Shown in pieces: positions 17,503 to 27,518 of a stretch of DNA of 64,000 nucleotides. The translations under genes were made by a program, and so were the position numbers. The stretch comes from Anabaena sp. UHCC 0204 (lineage in GTDB: Bacteria > Cyanobacteriota > Cyanobacteriia > Cyanobacteriales > Nostocaceae): assembly GCF_009711975.1 (NCBI RefSeq), contig NZ_VIKW01000004.1, positions 62,001-126,000 of the forward strand, given 5' to 3'. The notes under the pieces are model-generated. The model was not told the origin of the DNA. It worked only from the letters and a program-made list of their open reading frames with translations, and did no database searches. The first letter of the stretch is position 1; each line of letters begins with the position of its first letter.

Positions 17503-18153
17503 TTATTCTATATCGTTAAATGTGTCTTTAAGAACAGAACGTGCTGCTAAATGATTACGAGTAGAAGTAAGAATTTCTGCTTCTCGTTCTAAACGAGCAA
17601 CGGTATCCTGAATTTCTAGTAATGCTTGCTGTTCTGGTGCTACACCATAAAGATTACTGGCTACCCAATAAGATAGTTCTGTTGGTAAATCTGGTAAATC
17701 TTGTGGTAGTTCAATATCTTGTTCTGTTAACTTGGCAGAGAGACGGACAACATCCCGCAATAGTTGTTCTACCTCAGAAGCTAAAGGGCGCAAATCTTGA
17801 GATGGTGGTTGGTCTTCAATCCATTCTACCAAACCGACGCGATAAGGCTTTTCACGGATATATTCTAAAACGCGAAACCTTTGCTGTCCTAGAGCTAAAA
17901 GTTTCATTCTGTCATCAGGTAGCCGTTGATAATGAATAACTTCGGCACAGCAACCAACGTTAGCAATTGTGCCTTTAGCGGGATCGATCATCAATACCCC
18001 AAATCGGCGATCGCTGTCGAGAATCGTGTTCATCATGATTCTGTAGCGAAATTCAAAAATATGAAGAGGTAATGGTCTAGTAGGAAACAGAACCACTTCG
18101 GGTAATGGAAATAGAGGTAGTTCCCGAACTGCAATTTTAGAGGAAGATGTCAT
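17503..18153 (-). CDS. LON peptidase substrate-binding domain protein
   Basis: 216 aa. The N-terminal RELPLFPLPEVVLFPTRPLPLHIFEFRYRIM in outline, then GRRFGVLMID and VIHYQRLPDDRMKLLALGQQRFRV, is the LON (PUA-like) substrate-binding domain. There is no AAA+ or protease domain, so this is the stand-alone form common in cyanobacteria. The C-terminal 80 residues are helical. Its role is presumed to be protein recognition but is not established. It lies downstream of the str operon on the same strand, past a terminator. Confidence 0.88.
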   Translation of the reverse strand: MTSSSKIAVRELPLFPLPEVVLFPTRPLPLHIFEFRYRIMMNTILDSDRRFGVLMIDPAKGTIANVGCCAEVIHYQRLPDDRMKLLALGQQRFRVLEYIREKPYRVGLVEWIEDQPPSQDLRPLASEVEQLLRDVVRLSAKLTEQDIELPQDLPDLPTELSYWVASNLYGVAPEQQALLEIQDTVARLEREAEILTSTRNHLAARSVLKDTFNDIE

Positions 18154-18254
18154 TGTTACTTGAGTATAAATTTTATTCTTAAAATATATTGTTCCCTACT
18201 TTTCCCATGCTCCCCATACTTTGTTCATATTTTATCATGTGTTTTATGGCTAAT

Positions 18255-18283
18255 AAAAAACCCTGAGATAAATTTTCTCAGAG
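18255..18283 (-). terminator. Intrinsic terminator of the str operon
   Basis: Read on the minus strand, CTCTGAGA pairs with TCTCAGGG (one G-U pair) and is followed by six T residues. It lies about 60 bases after the rpsJ stop. Confidence 0.75.
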
Positions 18284-18293
18284 CTTAAATAAA

Positions 18294-18338
18294 TGTCAGT
18301 TGTCAGTTGTTCTTTGTTTTGACCACTGACCACTGACA
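18294..18338. repeat. Heptameric tandem repeats after rpsJ
   Basis: Two TGTCAGT units (18294-18307) and two GACCACT units (18321-18334) followed by GACAAA. They belong to the same family as the arrays at 54032-54122 and 55137-55171. Confidence 0.6.
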
Positions 18339-18341
18339 AAT

Positions 18342-18659
18342 TTATAGTTTGACTTCGATATCTACACCAGATGGCAAATCCAACTTCATCAGCGCATCAA
18401 TGGTTTTAGAAGAAGGTTGGTAAATATCAATAATCCGCCGGTGGGTGCGAGTTTCAAAATGTTCGCGGGAATCTTTATCTACGTGAGGCGATCGCAGTAC
18501 GCAATATATTTTGCGTTTTGTGGGTAAAGGAATTGGTCCGATAGCTGTAGCGTTGGTACGGTTAGCGGTGTCTACAATCTTCTCGCAAGATGTATCTAAT
18601 AAACGGCGGTCAAATGCCTTTAAACGAATTCTAATCTTCTGCTGCTGTAGAGTTGCCAT
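18342..18659 (-). CDS. rpsJ: 30S ribosomal protein S10
   Basis: 105 aa, full length. The sequence from [18 protein letters not shown] through [19 protein letters not shown] to [20 protein letters not shown] is the standard S10 pattern. It is the last gene of the str operon, 165 bases downstream of tuf, with a strong hairpin/T-run between them. S10 (NusE) also takes part in antitermination. Confidence 0.97.
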   Translation of the reverse strand: MATLQQQKIRIRLKAFDRRLLDTSCEKIVDTANRTNATAIGPIPLPTKRKIYCVLRSPHVDKDSREHFETRTHRRIIDIYQPSSKTIDALMKLDLPSGVDIEVKL

Positions 18660-18760
18660 CTTAAGTTTTCCAGGTTCGGTAAATTTTCGACTTGATATTT
18701 TAAATTTTAGATTTTTTAGATATCATCCCCAATCTAAAATTTAAACTTGTTTATGAGAAT

Positions 18761-18796
18761 AGAAAAGAGCAGAGATATGATGATTCATCTCTGCTC
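18761..18796 (-). terminator. Terminator-like hairpin between tuf and rpsJ
   Basis: GAGCAGAGAT (18767-18776) and ATCTCTGCTC (18787-18796) are perfect complements with a 10-base loop. On the minus strand the stem is followed by TTTTCT. It should partly terminate or attenuate transcription before rpsJ. Confidence 0.7.
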
Positions 18797-18824
18797 CTTT
18801 GTGATGAGAGCAAAAAGGTGAGTG

Positions 18825-20054
18825 TTATTTCAAGATTTTGGAGACAACGCCAGCACCAATAGTCCGTCCACCTTCACGAATAGCAAAGCGCATACCTTGT
18901 TCAATGGCGATCGCGTTGATCAATTCTACTGTCATTTTGATGCGGTCTCCGGGCATCACCATTTCTGCCGCGCTACCATCATCAGATGTGAAGGCTGTGA
19001 TTGTACCAGTTACATCGGTTGTCCGCACATAGAACTGAGGACGATAACCAGCAAAGAATGGAGTTTTACGACCACCTTCTGAGTCTTTGAGTACGTATAC
19101 TTCACCTTCAAACTGAGTGTGAGGAGTAATCGAACCAGGTTTAGCGATTACCATACCGCGCTCAATGTCTTCTTTTTTCATACCGCGCAGTAGCACACCT
19201 GCATTATCCCCAGCCATACCTTCATCGAGGCTCTTCTTGAACATTTCGATCCCGGTAACAGCGGTACTACGAGTATCTCTGATCCCAATTAGCTCGACGG
19301 TATCGCCAACTTTAACTTTCCCGCGTTCGATCCGTCCAGTTGCCACAGTACCACGACCTGTGATGGTGAACACATCTTCTACAGCCATCAAGAATGGTTT
19401 ATCTATATCCCGCTCAGGTGTAGGAATAGAGGCATCTACAGCATCCATCAACGCATAGATTTTGTCTACCCACTCATTTTCACCCCGTTGGGTTTTGGGA
19501 TTAGCAGTCATAGCTTCGAGAGCTTTCAGACCTGATCCTTTGATAATGGGAATATTGTCACCATCGAAATCATAGCTAGTCAGCAATTCTCGCAGTTCTA
19601 GTTCTACTAATTCCAACAATTCTTCGTCGTCCATCATGTCTTCCTTGTTCAAGAAGACAACCAAACTAGGAACGCCTACTTGTTTTGCCAACAAAATATG
19701 TTCGCGGGTTTGGGGCATCGGACCATCAGTAGCTGCAACTACAAGAATGCCTCCATCCATTTGTGCTGCACCAGTGATCATATTCTTCACATAGTCAGCG
19801 TGTCCTGGACAATCTACGTGAGCATAGTGCCGATTTTCGGTTTCATACTCAACGTGGGATGTGTTGATAGTAATACCCCGGGCCTTTTCTTCAGGTGCAT
19901 TATCAATTTGGTCAAAACCCTTACCTACAGTTTGGCCATTAGCAGCCAAGGTCATGGTAATGGCTGCTGTTAAAGTAGTTTTGCCGTGGTCAACGTGGCC
20001 AACAGTACCGATATTAACGTGAGGTTTAGTTCTTTCAAACTTTGCGCGTGCCAT
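18825..20054 (-). CDS. tuf: Elongation factor Tu
   Basis: 409 aa, full length. GTPase motifs: [11 protein letters not shown] (P-loop), DCPGHADYV, and NKEDMMDD (the NKxD base-recognition motif). Domains 2 and 3 follow, with [13 protein letters not shown] and [11 protein letters not shown]-Tu carries aminoacyl-tRNA to the ribosomal A site. It is 22 bases downstream of fusA in the str operon. The insert after the G domain ([20 protein letters not shown]) is normal for cyanobacteria. Confidence 0.98.
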   Translation of the reverse strand: MARAKFERTKPHVNIGTVGHVDHGKTTLTAAITMTLAANGQTVGKGFDQIDNAPEEKARGITINTSHVEYETENRHYAHVDCPGHADYVKNMITGAAQMDGGILVVAATDGPMPQTREHILLAKQVGVPSLVVFLNKEDMMDDEELLELVELELRELLTSYDFDGDNIPIIKGSGLKALEAMTANPKTQRGENEWVDKIYALMDAVDASIPTPERDIDKPFLMAVEDVFTITGRGTVATGRIERGKVKVGDTVELIGIRDTRSTAVTGIEMFKKSLDEGMAGDNAGVLLRGMKKEDIERGMVIAKPGSITPHTQFEGEVYVLKDSEGGRKTPFFAGYRPQFYVRTTDVTGTITAFTSDDGSAAEMVMPGDRIKMTVELINAIAIEQGMRFAIREGGRTIGAGVVSKILK

Positions 20055-20076
20055 GAATACTCGTTTCCTTTTTTAA

Positions 20077-22155
20077 TTAAGCGTTCCCTTTACTTTTTGA
20101 GATGATTCCCTCAGCCACGCTGCGAGGCACCTCTTCGTAGGTACTAAATTCCATTGTAAAGATACCTCGACCTTGGGTTTTCGACCGGATATCAGTAGCA
20201 TAACCAAACATGGTTGCCAGTGGAACTTTCGATACCACTTTCGCAAGTCCCTGTTCAGTGCTTTGGCTTTCAATCTGTCCTCTGCGGGCGATTAAGTCAC
20301 CAATCACGTTCCCGATATAGTCTTCAGGTACTTCAACTTCAACTTTCATCATTGGCTCTAAGATGACTGGAGAGGCTTTTGATGCCGCTTCTTTCATTGC
20401 CATAGAACCGGCAATCTTGAAAGCCATTTCTGAAGAGTCTACGTCGTGGTAAGAACCATGTACCAAGGTAGCTTTGACATCAATGAGTGGATATCCAGCT
20501 AAAATGCCGGACTCACAACATTCTTTCATTCCCTGTTCCGCTGGTCCGACGTACTCTTTGGGAACAATACCACCAACAATTTTAGAGACAAATACGAAAC
20601 CTGTACCTGGTTCGCCTGGTTCTAAATTGATCACTACGTGACCGTACTGACCCTTACCACCACTTTGGCGGATAAATTTACCATCAATTTTTTCGACGGC
20701 TTTGCGGATGGTTTCGCGGTAAGCCACTTGGGGCGCACCAACGTTTGCCTCTACCTTAAATTCCCGTAACATCCGATCTACGAGAATTTCTAGGTGCAAT
20801 TCTCCCATTCCCGCAATTACGGTTTGGTTGGTTTCCGGATCAACACGCACACGGAATGTGGGGTCTTCTTCACTCAAAGATTGCAAAGCTTTGGAAAGCT
20901 TGTCCATGTCATTCTTGGTTTTGGGTTCAACCGCTACCGAGATGACTGGCTCAGGAATAAATAGGGATTCCAGAATTACTGGTGAGCCTTCATCACAAAG
21001 GGTATCACCTGTTAAGGTGTCTTTCAATCCCAAAGCAGCACCTAAGTCACCTGCCCGTAATTCGTCTACGTCTTGTCGGTCGTCTGCTTTCATCAGCACT
21101 AACCGAGAAATCCGTTCTTTCTTATTCTTGCTGACGTTAAGAACGTAACTACCTTTTTTCAGCACGCCAGAATAAACGCGCACGAAGGTGAGGCGACCAT
21201 AAGGATCAGCCATAATCTTAAATGCCAAAGCTGATAATGGTTCGTTATCATCAGCATGACGTTCTACGGTATCACCATTCAGGAGTGTGCCTTGAATAGG
21301 GGGTACTTCAGTTGGTGCTGGTAGGTAATCTATCACTGCATCCAACATCAATTGCACACCTTTATTCTTAAAGGCTGAACCGCAAAGAACTGGTACAATC
21401 GTACCGGCAATTGTCCCTTTCCGCAGCGCAGTACAGATTTCTGCTTCTGTAAGTTCTTCACCCTCGAAGTACTTATTCATCAGCGCGTCATCAGTTTCTG
21501 AGACTGCTTCTACCAACTTGGTGCGGTATTGGGCTGCTTTTTCTGCTAGTTCTGGGGGAATTTCTGTTTCTTGGATATCAGTTCCTTGGTCGTTTGCGTA
21601 CATATACGCACACATCCGTACCAAGTCTACAATCCCCTTAAATTCAGTTTCACTACCGATAGGCAGTTGAATAGCAATAGCATTAGCCCGCAAGCGATCA
21701 ACCATCTGGTCATGCACTTTATAGAAGTTCGCACCAGTGCGATCCATCTTGTTAATAAAGGCGATGCGAGGTACTTTATAACGGTCTGCTTGTCGCCATA
21801 CTGTTTCTGATTGTGGTTGTACACCACCTACGGAACAAAATACAGCTATTACACCATCTAATACTCGCATGGAACGTTCAACTTCAATTGTGAAGTCTAC
21901 GTGACCAGGAGTATCAATAATGTTAATTTGATGTTCTTTCCAAGATGTACTAATCGCCGCAGCAGTGATGGTAATTCCCCGCTCCCGCTCCTGTTCCATC
22001 CAGTCGGTGACAGCAGTTCCTTCGTGAACTTCACCAATTTTATGAATTATCCCAGAGTAAAATAGTATTCTCTCTGTTGTCGTTGTTTTTCCCGCATCTA
22101 TATGCGCCGCAATGCCGATATTGCGTACTTTCTCTAGCGGGTTCGTGCGTGCCAC
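20077..22155 (-). CDS. fusA: Elongation factor G
   Basis: 692 aa, full length. [19 protein letters not shown] (P-loop), DTPGHVDFT and NKMDRTGA give the GTPase; domains II to V follow, ending with [19 protein letters not shown]. It catalyses ribosomal translocation. An AGGAGG-like site precedes the ATG (GGAGGTAACTGTGGC in the upstream strand sense). It sits between rpsG (177-base gap) and tuf (22-base gap). Confidence 0.98.
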   Translation of the reverse strand: MARTNPLEKVRNIGIAAHIDAGKTTTTERILFYSGIIHKIGEVHEGTAVTDWMEQERERGITITAAAISTSWKEHQINIIDTPGHVDFTIEVERSMRVLDGVIAVFCSVGGVQPQSETVWRQADRYKVPRIAFINKMDRTGANFYKVHDQMVDRLRANAIAIQLPIGSETEFKGIVDLVRMCAYMYANDQGTDIQETEIPPELAEKAAQYRTKLVEAVSETDDALMNKYFEGEELTEAEICTALRKGTIAGTIVPVLCGSAFKNKGVQLMLDAVIDYLPAPTEVPPIQGTLLNGDTVERHADDNEPLSALAFKIMADPYGRLTFVRVYSGVLKKGSYVLNVSKNKKERISRLVLMKADDRQDVDELRAGDLGAALGLKDTLTGDTLCDEGSPVILESLFIPEPVISVAVEPKTKNDMDKLSKALQSLSEEDPTFRVRVDPETNQTVIAGMGELHLEILVDRMLREFKVEANVGAPQVAYRETIRKAVEKIDGKFIRQSGGKGQYGHVVINLEPGEPGTGFVFVSKIVGGIVPKEYVGPAEQGMKECCESGILAGYPLIDVKATLVHGSYHDVDSSEMAFKIAGSMAMKEAASKASPVILEPMMKVEVEVPEDYIGNVIGDLIARRGQIESQSTEQGLAKVVSKVPLATMFGYATDIRSKTQGRGIFTMEFSTYEEVPRSVAEGIISKSKGNA

Positions 22156-22332
22156 AGTTACCTCCTATCGTTTTGGCCTCATGATATCTTGTATATTACT
22201 CTTTGTTAAGATTCTATACTTTTACGGAAAACCGTCTTTTCCGTTAGCGTAGCAAAGCTGTTACCTTTCTTGGGCATCAGCTATAAATCCTTTGATATAC
22301 CGCATAGCATCAAGCGATATATCTTTTTCTAT

Positions 22333-22803
22333 TTAGTAACGATAGTGTGCAAATGCTTTATTTGCTTCCGCCATCCGATGCGTTTCTTCCCGCTTACGAA
22401 TAGCACTACCGCTCTCATTTGCAGCATCCATTAACTCATTAGCTAGTCTACCAGCCATGGTTCTACCTGGACGTTGACGCGAATACTGTACTAACCAGCG
22501 CAATGCTAGAGTTGTACCACGGTCTGAGCGTACTTCCATTGGTACTTGATAAGTTGCTCCACCAACCCGGCGAGCTTTCACTTCTACTAATGGTGTTGCG
22601 TTACGCACTGCTCTTTCAAAGGTTTCTAAAGGACTACTACCAGTCCGTTCCTCAATAGTTTTCAAAGCGTCATAAACTATTCTTGCGGCAAGTGATTTCT
22701 TGCCATGACGCATTATCCGTCGCATCATCATGCTGATAAGGCGACTATTATATACTGAGTCAGGCGGAACTGAGCGCCTTTGACTAACACCACGACGAGA
22801 CAT
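22333..22803 (-). CDS. rpsG: 30S ribosomal protein S7
   Basis: 156 aa, full length. [15 protein letters not shown] start, [34 protein letters not shown] and [10 protein letters not shown] end are standard S7. It binds the 16S rRNA 3' domain and nucleates head assembly. It is second in the str operon, 252 bases after rpsL. Confidence 0.97.
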   Translation of the reverse strand: MSRRGVSQRRSVPPDSVYNSRLISMMMRRIMRHGKKSLAARIVYDALKTIEERTGSSPLETFERAVRNATPLVEVKARRVGGATYQVPMEVRSDRGTTLALRWLVQYSRQRPGRTMAGRLANELMDAANESGSAIRKREETHRMAEANKAFAHYRY

Positions 22804-22866
22804 ACTTCATCCTTAAATGCGGAATTTGGCAACGAAATTATATGTTATCAGAACGCAGGAGACTAA

Positions 22867-22933
22867 AAGCGGTTGAATTAGCCGCTTAATTTTCCTGCGT
22901 TTTTGTCTATGGCTTGCGCCACGCTATGGCTAT
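22867..22933. repeat. Hairpin and dispersed repeat in the rpsL-rpsG spacer
   Basis: AAGCGG (22867-22872) pairs with CCGCTT (22882-22887), followed on the minus strand by TTTAG; this could be a weak attenuator. Immediately after it (22909-22930), TATGGC and GCTATGGC flank TTGCGCCAC, a dispersed element related to 7875-7900. Confidence 0.4.
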
Positions 22934-23055
22934 TTGTTTGCTTTAATGCCAGGTGCAGTTTGATTTTTTTTAAATTCGTGACTGCTAGATTTTCTGTTTT
23001 ATGCAGTTTTAGGTAGGACGGTTAATCGTAGTTAAGGCGATAAACCGTCTCTTAC

Positions 23056-23439
23056 CTATTTTTTACCTGCTTTCTGGCGCTTTGTTCCATATTTGGAACG
23101 GCCTTGTTTCCGGTCTTTAACTCCGGCTGTATCTAATGTGCCACGGATTATATGATATCTAACACCGGGCAAGTCTTTGACCCGACCACCACGAATCATA
23201 ACTACAGAGTGTTCTTGTAAGTTATGACCGATACCTGGGATGTAAGCTGTCACTTCAAATCCAGAGGTAAGTCTTACTCTGGCAACCTTGCGGAGTGCTG
23301 AGTTGGGTTTTTTAGGTGTTGTTGTGTATACTCTGGTACAAACGCCCCGGCGTTGGGGACATTGTTTCAGAGCAGGGGACTTGGTTTTCTGCCGCGCTAG
23401 TTCGCGCTCAGTACGGATTAGCTGCTGTATTGTTGGCAT
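23056..23439 (-). CDS. rpsL: 30S ribosomal protein S12
   Basis: 127 aa, full length. [32 protein letters not shown] in outline contains the PKKPNSA loop (Lys43 region, streptomycin-relevant), followed by [15 protein letters not shown] and the [12 protein letters not shown] tail. S12 acts at the decoding site. It is the first gene of the str operon, so the operon promoter should lie within 23440-23622 or upstream of the IscA-like gene. Confidence 0.97.
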   Translation of the reverse strand: MPTIQQLIRTERELARQKTKSPALKQCPQRRGVCTRVYTTTPKKPNSALRKVARVRLTSGFEVTAYIPGIGHNLQEHSVVMIRGGRVKDLPGVRYHIIRGTLDTAGVKDRKQGRSKYGTKRQKAGKK

Positions 23440-23548
23440 GAGTTACAGCGCGTGAAGCTGCTTTATGATCTAAGTTTTAACAAATCCTGATTATATCTTT
23501 TTTTCTGATTTTATGTCAATCATTTTGGAAGGGAACAGGGAAGAGAGA

Positions 23549-23590
23549 GCAGCGCGGTCTTGGGGTCTCCCCAAGTGGAGCGACTGCGGA
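23549..23590. repeat. Dispersed repeat with CTTGGGG/CCCCAAG hairpin upstream of rpsL
   Basis: CTTGGGG-TCT-CCCCAAG (23559-23575) is a perfect hairpin flanked by AGCAGCGCGGT and TGGAGCGACTGCGG. I recognise this as a common intergenic element of Nostocales genomes. It lies between the IscA-like gene and rpsL. Confidence 0.6.
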
Positions 23591-23622
23591 GGAACAGGTA
23601 AGAGAAAATTCCTAACCATTGA

Positions 23623-23973
23623 CTACTGACTAATCGAGAAAGAATTGCCGCAGCTACAAGTAGATATTGCCTGGGGGTTCTGAAAGCGAAAACCTCCACC
23701 CATCAAGTCTTCTGAATAATCTATTGACAATCCATTAATGTAATCTAGGCTTTCGGAGTCTATGACTACAGGAATACCTTGTAACTCTAAAACTGTATCT
23801 ATGGCTTGCGTCGTGCGATCGCCTTCAGAGTTTACTGTTGTATCAAAAGCCAGATCATAAAACCAATCAGCACAGCCTCCAGATTTCACCCGTAAGCGAA
23901 ATAAGATATTCGATGGTTGCTTAGATTTTAAGCGCCTGATCTCATTAACAGCGGCTGGACTCAAATGAATCAT
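23623..23973 (-). CDS. HesB/IscA family iron-sulfur cluster carrier
   Basis: 116 aa, normal for the family. The three ligand cysteines are present: the single Cys in VKSGGCADW (about residue 33) and the pair in STCSCGNSF near the C-terminus. A-type carriers receive iron-sulfur clusters from the SUF system and pass them to targets in the cytoplasm. Whether it corresponds to SufA, IscA or a third paralogue cannot be settled here. It lies about 180 bases upstream of rpsL on the same strand. Confidence 0.9.
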   Translation of the reverse strand: MIHLSPAAVNEIRRLKSKQPSNILFRLRVKSGGCADWFYDLAFDTTVNSEGDRTTQAIDTVLELQGIPVVIDSESLDYINGLSIDYSEDLMGGGFRFQNPQAISTCSCGNSFSISQ

Positions 23974-24152
23974 GGAATTTTTGAGGTAACGAGAATCCCA
24001 TAATTAATATTACAGGAATTTAGAATTGAAAAACAGGGAGGATTAAGAAATTTTACCATGGGGCAAAGGAAAGAGATTTGGGATTTTCAAGGATTCCATC
24101 TCAAATCCCAAATTGGAAATTTAAATTTTGGTTACTAAGTTCCCCATCATTT

Positions 24153-24572
24153 CTATTTTTCAGAACGAGCGTAGTCATCTTGATAGCGAATAATATCATC
24201 TTCTCCCAGATATTCGCCATTTTGGACTTCAATCAAGATCAAAGGAATCACTCCCGGATTTTCTAACCGATGAGTAGTGCATTGAGGTACATAGGTTGAC
24301 TGATTATTGCTTAATAAAATTTCGCGATCGCCACAAACTACTTTAGCTGTTCCGGAAACAACAATCCAATGTTCACTCCGGTGGTGGTGCATTTGTAAAC
24401 TGAGGCGATGTCCAGGTTTGACTTCAATTCGCTTAATTTTATATCCGCGTCCTTCTTCCAAGACTGTAAAAGAACCCCAAGGACGTAATTCACTAGCGGC
24501 AATACTTCTAGAATTAATTGTTGGTTGCAGAGTGAGAGTATTCGTTGGCACGGTTTCTGATACTTTAGCCAT
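24153..24572 (-). CDS. Stand-alone cupin, type II phosphomannose isomerase-like
   Basis: 139 aa from the ATG at 24572, which has GAGG five bases upstream; an in-frame ATG at 24593 would add seven residues but lacks such a site. The core ELRPWGSFTVLEEGRGYKIKRIEV, then LSLQMHHHRSEHWIVVSG and HRLENPG, is the cupin domain found at the C-terminus of bifunctional mannose-1-phosphate guanylyltransferase/PMI enzymes. The metal-binding His cluster MHHHRSEHW is intact. It probably interconverts mannose-6-P and fructose-6-P or binds a similar sugar phosphate. Confidence 0.82.
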   Translation of the reverse strand: MAKVSETVPTNTLTLQPTINSRSIAASELRPWGSFTVLEEGRGYKIKRIEVKPGHRLSLQMHHHRSEHWIVVSGTAKVVCGDREILLSNNQSTYVPQCTTHRLENPGVIPLILIEVQNGEYLGEDDIIRYQDDYARSEK

Positions 24573-24778
24573 AGTTACCTCAGATGGAGACATAACAAAC
24601 TCGTTTTTAGTTTTGATAGTTAATAGAACAAATGGCAGGATTTAGCTACCCTGACAAACATAGCAAAACCCAGCCGCAACTGGTAAAATTTCCTGCTCAA
24701 ATGAATGTGTTTATCAAAGTCTTCATCAAAGAAAAACCTGACTTGTTCTCAACTTCAAAATTGACAAATCAAAAAGGG

Positions 24779-26644
24779 TTATTTTTTAGCAGCTTTTGGT
24801 GATATGAAAATGCCAATAGCGTTGTGAACACGAGCCGCAGTATTGGGGGAACGATCAAGTAATTGACCGCCTAAATAAAGACTGGTAGAACTACCACCGT
24901 CTAAATTTAAGGCATTAATACAACCCATTGTCTGCATTAATGTTGCTTGTTCAGCCAAAGTTGGTCCACCACCCCCAGCACGATTATGTACAGCAGCAAT
25001 CCTTAAATTACCTGTGCTAGTGGTACAAATACTACTACGAACTGCTTGACCTCTCATAAAAGCTGGGCTGAATTTTTCCGCTTCACCATCAAGAATTATT
25101 TGCCGATTTTGGATTAATAGGGGACCTGCGGCCATAATGTGGGGATAACGGCTAAATTCAGGTGTGGTAGTGGTGCTGGTAATGTTAACTTTTGTCCCCA
25201 TAGGCATTTGTGGGGTTTCACTGCGGAAGGTAAGCAGATAGCCATTTTCAGGAATGGGAATAGGTGTAGTCCCAGTTTTACCTCCTGCTAATTGATTAGT
25301 GACTTGATTATTTTGAACAACTACGATATTTTCATTATCTGTTAGGGGTGTATAAGTCGCTCCCCATCTAGAGGTATAACGAGCAATACCACGTTGTACA
25401 TAGCCACTATTGAGGAAGAGAATGGGTAAACGTTGATTATTACTAATTAAGGTTTCTGTGAGTGTCAGACGACCAAAATAGAATTCTCCATTATTATTCC
25501 AGGCGATCGCTCCCCGGTTGAGAATTGGTCCTGATATCCATTGATTATCCTGGCGAATTGCCCCTAAAGGTAATCTATTATTGCGGTTAAAATAACCACC
25601 ATTAATCGCTGCTACGGCTAAGTAATTTTGAGCAGTTTGCATCAAAGGAGCAGTACCTGTTAGGGTTTGACTATTGCTCCATATTGGTTTAATTGTCAAT
25701 CCCACCGTCCTGGGATTAATATCTAACCAAACCACGGGAAAACGGTCTGTTCCTAAATTTACAAACTGCTGTCGCCATTGTAACCCTTGCGCCCAGGTAA
25801 TACTTCTTTCTCGTAAAGCATCACGACGAATATCAATAACTATCCGATTTGGTTGGGGAATAGTGCTAACTTGTACAGACTGACCAAAGGGAACACTCAG
25901 ACGGACAATAGTTTGATTATTCACCACTTCCACTTTTTGCACTAGTGCTTCGGGTGTTGGTGGTTGAGAGTTATAGCGTTGGAGTAAAGCCGGATCAGCA
26001 ATACCATCTAAGGTAACAGTCCAATCTCGGTTCGGTGGTGTGGTAGATTTGGGGGCAATTTCATCAGGATCTACAACTTTTTTGACTGGTAACTCTTGTC
26101 TAACTTGCCAAGGAGTCGGCATATCTAAATCTAGAACAATCCGATCGCCTGTTGGTTGTTTACCCTGACGAATATTTTTAACTTGGGATGGGGGAGTAGA
26201 AATTACTAACTTGTTACCATTGGCTTGTATTTGCCATTTAGCTGTTTGAGCTAATTGAGTAATATCTAAATAGCGATATCCTCTTTGTAAATTGGTATTG
26301 AGAATAACGGGATTTGTTGCACCAGAAAACCATTGTATTGGTTGTTGAGCAGGATTGTTACTATTCAGTAAATCTATCCCCATTAATTGCTTAACTGCGC
26401 TATCACTAAGATAAGTTTGCACTCCTGTTGGAGTCTTGGTTTGCTGTAACCATACCCCTGATAAAGTCCTGCCATTGAGAGTAATTTGATTACCAGCATT
26501 AGCTGAGACTGAGGCGGAAGTTGGTAAACTAGGAATTGTTTGAGCGATCGCTCTATATGTAACGGTTAAAGACAGTGCTGTTGACAATAGTGGTAACACA
26601 AAATACACGAGTTTCATAGGATGGAGCTTTTTTTGATCGGACAT
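24779..26644 (-). CDS. Exported phosphodiester glycosidase (NAGPA/DUF2233) family protein
   Basis: 621 aa with an N-terminal hydrophobic signal (KLVYFVLPLLSTALSLTVTY, ending around AIAQ), so periplasmic or cell-surface. Residues about 40-270 are beta-rich with AMIN-like repeats. The C-terminal half holds the family motifs VAAINGGYFNRNN, GPILNRGAIAW and NALNLDGGSSTSLYLGG. Homologous domains remove GlcNAc from phosphodiesters; bacterial members are often tied to exopolysaccharide or cell-wall processing. The substrate here is not known. It is not obviously in an operon. Confidence 0.85.
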   Translation of the reverse strand: MSDQKKLHPMKLVYFVLPLLSTALSLTVTYRAIAQTIPSLPTSASVSANAGNQITLNGRTLSGVWLQQTKTPTGVQTYLSDSAVKQLMGIDLLNSNNPAQQPIQWFSGATNPVILNTNLQRGYRYLDITQLAQTAKWQIQANGNKLVISTPPSQVKNIRQGKQPTGDRIVLDLDMPTPWQVRQELPVKKVVDPDEIAPKSTTPPNRDWTVTLDGIADPALLQRYNSQPPTPEALVQKVEVVNNQTIVRLSVPFGQSVQVSTIPQPNRIVIDIRRDALRERSITWAQGLQWRQQFVNLGTDRFPVVWLDINPRTVGLTIKPIWSNSQTLTGTAPLMQTAQNYLAVAAINGGYFNRNNRLPLGAIRQDNQWISGPILNRGAIAWNNNGEFYFGRLTLTETLISNNQRLPILFLNSGYVQRGIARYTSRWGATYTPLTDNENIVVVQNNQVTNQLAGGKTGTTPIPIPENGYLLTFRSETPQMPMGTKVNITSTTTTPEFSRYPHIMAAGPLLIQNRQIILDGEAEKFSPAFMRGQAVRSSICTTSTGNLRIAAVHNRAGGGGPTLAEQATLMQTMGCINALNLDGGSSTSLYLGGQLLDRSPNTAARVHNAIGIFISPKAAKK

Positions 26645-27518
26645 AAAGGATCATTGACTAAATTTTTGGGAAAATGATCGTGCAAAACTTAGACTAACGA
26701 AAATTTATCGGAAAATTTTCCAAAAATAATTATCTTTTTGGGAAATAACCGTGATAATATATATATTGGGTTTTTGTCTTTTATCAAGAGTTACAAACAA
26801 TTATTAGGCTGAAGATACTGGTAGTAATTGTTTTAAATAATACAAACTGCTCATAGACTATGATGGTAGTCTTAGGGATTAAAGCTAAAATTCGCACACT
26901 CTATAAAATTTTGGATTTTGGATTAGGAGTTTCAATCTAAAATTTAAAATTCATTTGGTGGCTAATGAACAAGCCGCCAAAATGCAAGCAACATATATTT
27001 TAGGAATTGTCAAATGGGCATATAGTGTAAATACGCTGATTTTGTGGCTGCATTAGGAAAAAATGCGGCTTTTAGATAGTGAAGTGTGATATCGCAGCGT
27101 GGCGTTCAGCCATAGTCGAGATCCTATTGCAGGTAAACCCAAAATAGGTAATACCTCAAATCCTTGATCTATAAACAGCAAACAGTAGGAAAATTGGCTT
27201 CACATTATACAGTAGAATTCTGATATCGCAGCATGGCATCACAGCTTAACACTACGTTATAGTCATAAGCTAAAAAACTTCAAACTTCAGAAACCTTTCA
27301 ATTTATAAGTCCTTCTGGATTAAGTAGTTTTTTTACAGTGCATAAACAAATAAACAAAGATAGGCATTGGTTACACACTTTTGGCTAAATGTCAAGCCAA
27401 AGCTAAAATTGTTATCCCTAAATTTTGGTAATTATGTATTTTTATCCAGTGCCAAATTGAGAAATTTTCCTCTAGCAGTAATAACAACATCTGTACCTCA
27501 ACATTTCAGGAATAGAGT
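26645..27518. other. Long spacer upstream of glutamate synthase with short repeats
   Basis: About 870 AT-rich bases between two divergent genes. TGATATCGCAGC followed by G/A-TGGC-G/A-T occurs at 27087-27105 and 27221-27239. I searched by eye for the NtcA pattern GTA-N8-TAC, which would be expected for a nitrogen-regulated GOGAT gene, and did not find a clear one. No gene is supported. Confidence 0.5.

Noticed and set aside
26645-27518. NtcA site upstream of gltB
   Set aside because: Eye search found no GTA-N8-TAC at proper distance.
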